Part shown: positions 6,812-10,661 of the stretch, one piece after another
How the letters are laid out: every line of letters starts with the position of its first letter
Position numbering within the stretch: position 1 is the stretch's first letter
Source: a bacterium MnTg04
GTDB taxonomy: Bacteria; Pseudomonadota; Gammaproteobacteria; Steroidobacterales; MnTg04
Length of the DNA stretch: 10,661 nucleotides
Direction: 5' to 3'
NCBI GenBank assembly: GCA_008975185.1
Contig: BFAU01000111.1
Coordinates: 1-10,661 of the forward strand
Notes under the pieces: generated by a model
Databases searched by the model: none
Told to the model about the DNA's origin: nothing
Seen by the model: only the letters and a program-made list of their open reading frames with translations
Made by a program: the position numbers and the translations under genes

Positions 6812-7527
6812 TGAGTATCGGACGGCGCGGGCAACTGCATGCTGCGTTTGTACTACACCAAAGGCCATACCGCGACAGCAGTCGGATTGCCGATTTGCTG
6901 ACCGCTGAATTCGGCCGCGTTACCGTGGTCGCACGCGGTATCCGTTCCAGGCGCGGCGGTCAAGGGGCGTTGCTCCAGCCATTTCGGCCATTGCTGGTTT
7001 CCTGGTCCGGACGCAGTGAAATGAAAACCTTGAATACGGTAGAGGCCTCCGGCGAGCCCTTTGCGTTAACCGGGTCGGTCTTGTTTTCCGGCTTTTACCT
7101 GAACGAACTTCTGCTGCGCCTTACCCACAAAAACGACCCGCACCCGGAGCTCTTTGCGGTATACCACGCCACGCTGGAGCGTCTGGACCAAAGTGAAAAT
7201 CAACCCCGTGCCCTGAGAATTTTCGAAAAAAGACTGCTGGAATGCCTGGGTTACGGCTTGAACCTGGCGCAGACTGCCGGCGACGGACAGCCGGTGGATG
7301 CGAGCCGCCATTACACCTACCAGGTTGAGCGCGGGCCGCAACTTTCGGTAGCGGAAAATTCGGCCAGTTACGCGGGTCGTTCGTTGTTGTCACTGGCCGG
7401 CGAGGACCTCACGGATGCGCGCAGCCTGCAAGATGCAAGGCGCCTGCTGCGCCATACGCTGGATTTTTACCTCGGCGATAAACCGCTGAAATCAAGGCAG
7501 ATACTGTATTCTATGCGCTCATGGTAA
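6811..7527 (+). CDS. recO: DNA repair protein RecO
   Basis: RecO works with RecR (and RecF) to load RecA onto SSB-coated single-stranded DNA and can anneal complementary strands. The 238-residue product (E. coli 242) opens with the OB-fold signature region AFVLHQRPYRDSSRIADLLT followed by F-G-R-V-x-V-V-A-R-G-I-R. The helical domain includes LNELLLRLTHKNDPHPELF, typical of the family. The four zinc-finger cysteines of many RecO proteins are absent, as in E. coli RecO. The start is GTG at 6811, one base inside the era TAG stop; the frame before it has no better start and the N-terminus matches family length. It overlaps pdxJ by 7 bases. The era-recO-pdxJ order is standard in gammaproteobacteria. 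Identification rests on the N-terminal signature plus context. Confidence 0.94.
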   Translation: MSIGRRGQLHAAFVLHQRPYRDSSRIADLLTAEFGRVTVVARGIRSRRGGQGALLQPFRPLLVSWSGRSEMKTLNTVEASGEPFALTGSVLFSGFYLNELLLRLTHKNDPHPELFAVYHATLERLDQSENQPRALRIFEKRLLECLGYGLNLAQTAGDGQPVDASRHYTYQVERGPQLSVAENSASYAGRSLLSLAGEDLTDARSLQDARRLLRHTLDFYLGDKPLKSRQILYSMRSW

Positions 7528-8276
7528 GTACCGGCGACAAAAACCTGCGCGGCATTCTGCTTGGCGTAAACATCGACCATGTGGCGACTTTGCGCCAGGC
7601 GCGTGGCACCCGCTATCCAGACCCGGTTTATGCCGCGCTGATGGCGGAGCAGGCGGGCGCGGACAGCATCACTTTGCATTTGCGCGAAGACCGGCGGCAT
7701 ATCCAGGACCAGGACCTCGATAACCTCAAAGGCGTGCTGCAGACCCGCATGAACCTGGAAATGGCGGCGACCGAGGAGATGCTGGATATCGCCGAACGGA
7801 CGAGGCCGGCCGACTGTTGCCTGGTGCCTGAACGGCGCGAGGAATTGACCACGGAAGGGGGTCTCGACGTGTGCGCGCAAGCGGCTTTGATCAAGGATGC
7901 GTGCGCGCGCCTGCGTGGATGTGGCATCAGGACCTCGCTGTTCATCGACCCTGATCAACGGCAGATAGAAGCGGCGCTGGAAGTCGGCGCTGAAGTCGTC
8001 GAGCTACACACCGGGACTTACGCGGATTGCGGCGAAGAAGCAAGACCCGGGGAGTTGCAACGATTGGTTGCCGCCGCGGCGCAGGCGGCCAACCTGGGTC
8101 TGACGGTACATGCGGGCCACGGTCTGCATTATCACAATGTCGTGCCGGTGGCGGCGATCAGGGAACTTGCCGAATTGAATATCGGTCACTCGATCATTGC
8201 CCGGGCCGTATTCGATGGTCTTGGCACCGCGGTTTCGGAAATGAAACACCTGATGATGGAAGCCCGCCACCGATGA
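7521..8276 (+). CDS. pdxJ: Pyridoxine 5'-phosphate synthase PdxJ
   Basis: PdxJ condenses 1-deoxy-D-xylulose 5-phosphate with 3-amino-1-hydroxyacetone 1-phosphate to give pyridoxine 5'-phosphate, the ring-closing step of DXP-dependent vitamin B6 synthesis in the cytoplasm. The 251-residue product (E. coli 243) is a TIM barrel with LLGVNIDHVATLRQARGT (13-30), HLREDRRHI (53-61, containing the active-site His53), TRMNLEMA (75-82, with Glu80 matching the catalytic E. coli Glu72), CLVPERREE and TTEGGLDV. The histidine-rich HAGHGLHYHNV (197-207) and NIGHSIIARAV follow. The ATG at 7521 adds eight residues relative to E. coli and overlaps recO by 7 bases. I see no strong ribosome site, so translation probably depends on coupling to recO. 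The stop overlaps the acpS start (ATGA). The recO-pdxJ-acpS order is conserved. Confidence 0.97.
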   Translation: MVSTGDKNLRGILLGVNIDHVATLRQARGTRYPDPVYAALMAEQAGADSITLHLREDRRHIQDQDLDNLKGVLQTRMNLEMAATEEMLDIAERTRPADCCLVPERREELTTEGGLDVCAQAALIKDACARLRGCGIRTSLFIDPDQRQIEAALEVGAEVVELHTGTYADCGEEARPGELQRLVAAAAQAANLGLTVHAGHGLHYHNVVPVAAIRELAELNIGHSIIARAVFDGLGTAVSEMKHLMMEARHR

Positions 8277-8686
8277 TTTTCGGTATCGGCACCGATCTGT
8301 TGAATGCGCAACGGGTGGAGCAGGTTTATCGCCGTTTTGGCGAGCGTTTTGTCGATCGCCTGCTTTTGCCGGAAGAAAAAAAGCAGTTCCTGAAAGTCAA
8401 ACGCAAGGCCCGTTTCCTGGCCATGCGTTTTGCCGGCAAGGAAGCGGTGGTCAAGGCGATGGGCACCGGTTTTGCCCATGGCGTATGGATACGCGATGTC
8501 GGCATCGTGCAGGATTCCCGCGGTAGGCCGGAGATCGTTTTCTCCGGGCGGGGGCTCGCGGTTTGCCGGCGGCTGGGTATAGCAGGCGGCTTTGTTTCCC
8601 TGAGCGATGAAGACGGCATGGTGCTGGCGATGGCGGTCCTGATGAAAGACCCGGGTCGCCAGACGCCCGGAATTCCAGATGCTTGA
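8273..8686 (+). CDS. acpS: Holo-[acyl-carrier-protein] synthase AcpS
   Basis: AcpS transfers 4'-phosphopantetheine from coenzyme A to apo-ACP, activating fatty acid synthesis. The 137-residue product starts with MIFGIGTDLLN, where Asp8 is the magnesium-binding aspartate. The second motif, RFAGKEAVVKAMGTG (52-66), contains Glu57 and Lys61. The final strand region, VSLSDEDGMVLAMAVL, aligns with the usual family end but reads S-D-E where many members have S-H-E. About 13 residues follow (KDPGRQTPGIPDA), so the protein is some ten residues longer than E. coli AcpS (126). The start codon overlaps the pdxJ stop as ATGA, and the last 8 bases overlap the next gene; the extra tail may simply reflect where the next start falls. 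The longer open frame upstream of 8273 is a shadow of pdxJ. Confidence 0.95.
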   Translation: MIFGIGTDLLNAQRVEQVYRRFGERFVDRLLLPEEKKQFLKVKRKARFLAMRFAGKEAVVKAMGTGFAHGVWIRDVGIVQDSRGRPEIVFSGRGLAVCRRLGIAGGFVSLSDEDGMVLAMAVLMKDPGRQTPGIPDA

Positions 8687-9467
8687 TTGCCTGGTGTTCG
8701 ATATCGAGACCGTGCCGGACGTCGATCTGGGTCGCCGGCTCTTCAGTCTCGATGGCCTGGGGGACGAAGAGATCGCGCAGGCGATGTTTCACCGGCAGGT
8801 GGAAAAATCCGGTAGCGATTTTTTGCCGCTGCATCAACACCGGGTAGTGGCCATTGCGATCGCTTTGCGCAACCGTTCCGGTTTCAGGGTGTGGAGCCTG
8901 GGTGAAGAAGGCTCAGACGAGAAAGAGATCATTACGCGTTTTTTCGATGGCATAGAACGATTTACACCGACCATCGTGTCATGGAATGGTGGCGGTTTCG
9001 ATTTGCCGGTGCTGCATTATCGCAGTTTGCTCCACGGCGTGAGTGCACCCCGGTATTGGGAAACCGGCGACGATGACCAGGGTTTCCGCTGGAATAATTA
9101 CCAAAGCCGTTTTCATTGGCGGCATACCGATCTGATGGATGTCATTTCCGGGTACCAGCCCAGGGGCCGTGCGCCGTTGCAGGATATCGCGGTGATGCTC
9201 GGCTTTCCCGGTAAACTGGGGATGAGCGGGGAGCAGGTCTGGCCATGTTTTGTCGATGGCGGGATCGCGAAAATCCGGCGATATTGTGAGACCGATGCAC
9301 TCAATACTTATCTCGTTTATTTGCAGTTCGAGATGATCAGGGGGCGCATCGACGGCGCACAGCTCGCAAAGGAGCACACGTTGCTGGAAAAGGAACTGGC
9401 GGATTCCGGCCATCCGCATCTGCACGAATTCCTGAGCGCCTGGAAAACGAACGGTACACACCCATGA
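8679..9467 (+). CDS. Predicted PolB-like 3'-5' exonuclease (DEDDy superfamily)
   Basis: The 262-residue product has the three motifs of a DEDDy-type 3'-5' exonuclease: ExoI at CLVFDIETVP (Asp8, Glu10), ExoII at SWNGGGFDLPVLHYR (Asp108) and ExoIII at YCETDALNTY (Tyr202-x3-Asp206). Arrangement and length match the 'predicted 3'-5' exonuclease related to the exonuclease domain of PolB' family (DNA_pol_B_exo2, PF10108). There is no polymerase domain, signal peptide or membrane segment. The biological substrate is not established for this family; trimming of single-stranded DNA or RNA ends is inference. It overlaps acpS by 8 bases and rlmD by 4 (ATGA), so it is embedded in the operon. Gene context would fit a role in repair alongside recO or in RNA metabolism alongside rnc and rlmD, and the sequence does not decide between these. 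Confidence 0.88.
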   Translation: MLDCLVFDIETVPDVDLGRRLFSLDGLGDEEIAQAMFHRQVEKSGSDFLPLHQHRVVAIAIALRNRSGFRVWSLGEEGSDEKEIITRFFDGIERFTPTIVSWNGGGFDLPVLHYRSLLHGVSAPRYWETGDDDQGFRWNNYQSRFHWRHTDLMDVISGYQPRGRAPLQDIAVMLGFPGKLGMSGEQVWPCFVDGGIAKIRRYCETDALNTYLVYLQFEMIRGRIDGAQLAKEHTLLEKELADSGHPHLHEFLSAWKTNGTHP

Positions 9468-10661
9468 GCCGCGGTCTGGCGTCCCGCCCCGTGCAAACCG
9501 CCGATATTATTCGCCTCGACGACAAGGGACGGGGCGTAGCCGATGTCCCTGGCCGGTCGGCCAGGGTGCACCATACGCTGCCGGGCGAACAAGTCATTTT
9601 CAAGCGCCGGCGCCGCCGACGCGGTTTCGACGAAGCCGAAATCGTCGAACTGCTCAGACCCTCGGAGCACCGGGTCGAACCGCGCTGCCCGCATTTCGGC
9701 AACTGCGGCGGCTGCACGATGCAGCACATAGACATCCTGCAGCAGATCGTGCTCAAACAAGGCTGGTATCGTGCAATGCTCGCCGAACACGAGCTGGAGC
9801 CGGAACGCTGGCTTGAGCCTTTGTCCGGTCCACAGTGGGGTTACCGCCGTCGCGCGAGGCTGGGAGTCAAGAAAGTCGCCGGCAAGGGCAGGGTGCTGGT
9901 CGGCTTTCGCGAGGTCTACAAATCCTATGTCGCCGATATGGACGGTTGTGAAATCCTATCGGGCGAAGTCGGGCGGCTGATTGCCCCGCTGTGCGAGCTA
10001 ATCGACGGGCTCAGCATCTGCGAGCGGATACCGCAAATAGAAGTGGCGGTTGCGGATAATGCCACGGCGCTGGTATTGCGTGTCCTCGATACACCGGAGC
10101 CGGACGATCTTGCGGCGCTGAAACAATTTGCCAGGCGCTACCAGGTGCGGTTTTACCTGCAGGAGGGTGGTCTCGACAGCGTGCGGGCCCTGGTAGAGGG
10201 GCAAGACGCGTTGCTTTACCGGCTGCCGGCTTTCGACCTGGAACTGGAATTTTCGCCGGTCGATTTTATCCAGGTGAACGGGGCGCTCAACGAGAAAATG
10301 ATCGAGCTGGCTCTCGAGTTGTTGTCGCCACGCGATGACGAGCAGGCGCTCGACCTTTTTTGCGGTCTCGGCAATTTCAGTCTTGCGCTGGCCCGGCGCT
10401 GCGCCCGCGTGACCGGTATCGAAGGAGACATGGGCCTGGTCGAGCGCGCACACGGCAACGCGATCCGGAACAACATCGAAAACGCTGAATTTCTGCCGGC
10501 CGATTTGTTTTTTCCAGCCGCCGATGAGCCATGGATGGCCGGCCAGTACCCCTGCGTGGTGCTCGATCCGCCGCGCAGCGGAGCCAGCCAGATTATTCCG
10601 TTCCTGCCGTCCGTGGGGGCTCAGCGCATCGTCTATGTCTCGTGTAACCCCGCCAGCCTTG
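9464..10661 (+). CDS. rlmD: 23S rRNA (uracil-1939-C5) methyltransferase RlmD, partial at its 3' end
   Basis: RlmD (RumA) uses S-adenosylmethionine to methylate U1939 of 23S rRNA. 399 codons are visible before the right edge; the E. coli protein has 433 residues, so roughly the last 40 are missing. The N-terminal TRAM domain (about 1-65) includes an arginine-rich run at 48-53. The [4Fe-4S] cluster ligands are Cys75, Cys81, Cys84 (C-x5-C-x2-C in RCPHFGNCGGC) and Cys162 (DGCEIL), almost the same spacing and numbering as in E. coli. The methyltransferase domain shows ALDLFCGLGNFSL (SAM site), VLDPPRSGA and VSCNP with the nucleophile Cys394 just before the edge. This cluster and length favour RlmD over TrmA, which lacks the iron-sulfur site; RlmC-like paralogues are a lesser alternative. 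The ATG lies in the ATGA overlap with the exonuclease gene. Confidence 0.94.
   Translation, partial: MSRGLASRPVQTADIIRLDDKGRGVADVPGRSARVHHTLPGEQVIFKRRRRRRGFDEAEIVELLRPSEHRVEPRCPHFGNCGGCTMQHIDILQQIVLKQGWYRAMLAEHELEPERWLEPLSGPQWGYRRRARLGVKKVAGKGRVLVGFREVYKSYVADMDGCEILSGEVGRLIAPLCELIDGLSICERIPQIEVAVADNATALVLRVLDTPEPDDLAALKQFARRYQVRFYLQEGGLDSVRALVEGQDALLYRLPAFDLELEFSPVDFIQVNGALNEKMIELALELLSPRDDEQALDLFCGLGNFSLALARRCARVTGIEGDMGLVERAHGNAIRNNIENAEFLPADLFFPAADEPWMAGQYPCVVLDPPRSGASQIIPFLPSVGAQRIVYVSCNPASL

Noticed and set aside
5813..6868. Antisense open frame of 351 codons opposite era
   Set aside because: Era is unmistakable on the + strand. The antisense product mirrors its codons and shows no family pattern.
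8027..8272. Upstream in-frame extension of acpS
   Set aside because: It overlaps the conserved end of pdxJ, while ATG at 8273 gives the standard M-x-x-G-I-G-x-D start.
9605..9624. CG-rich CGCC/CGG repeat-like stretch early in rlmD
   Set aside because: It encodes the arginine run of the TRAM domain, so codon use explains the repetition.

Overview
This window is a dense, single-strand (+) block of conserved bacterial housekeeping genes with GC-rich codon use. The gene content and order (rseA-rseB-rseC, lepA-lepB-DUF4845-rnc-era-recO-pdxJ-acpS, rlmD) point clearly to a gammaproteobacterium. RseC, the MucA/RseA-type anti-sigma factor and a DUF4845 gene between lepB and rnc are typical of that class. 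The layout looks more like Pseudomonas or Chromatiales than the enteric bacteria. I cannot place it to genus from sequence alone.

Region 1 (1-1892) is the tail of an envelope-stress operon. It holds an rseA/mucA gene cut by the left edge, then rseB/mucB and rseC, each joined to the next by an ATGA overlap. The sigma factor gene (rpoE/algU) is expected just left of the window. A small CxxC thioredoxin-fold protein (1930-2169) follows, in the position where Pseudomonas carries the periplasmic protease gene mucD.

Region 2 (2170-5242) starts with the longest intergenic gap (75 bases), which holds a perfect TATAAT box inside a short inverted repeat. It is followed by lepA (translation GTPase EF4), lepB (signal peptidase I) and a small DUF4845 membrane protein with a prepilin-like N-terminus.

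Region 3 (5239-10661) has no intergenic base at all. rnc, era, recO, pdxJ, acpS, a PolB-like 3'-5' exonuclease and rlmD (cut by the right edge) all overlap by 1 to 8 bases. The genes share themes rather than one pathway: rRNA processing and ribosome maturation (rnc, era, rlmD, lepA), protein export (lepB), DNA repair (recO, perhaps the exonuclease), and cofactor or lipid metabolism (pdxJ, acpS).

I saw no tRNA, rRNA, CRISPR array, insertion sequence, prophage gene or convincing intrinsic terminator. The window looks like ordinary core genome. I did not find a new multi-gene system; the points worth a second look are small variations within this conserved cluster.
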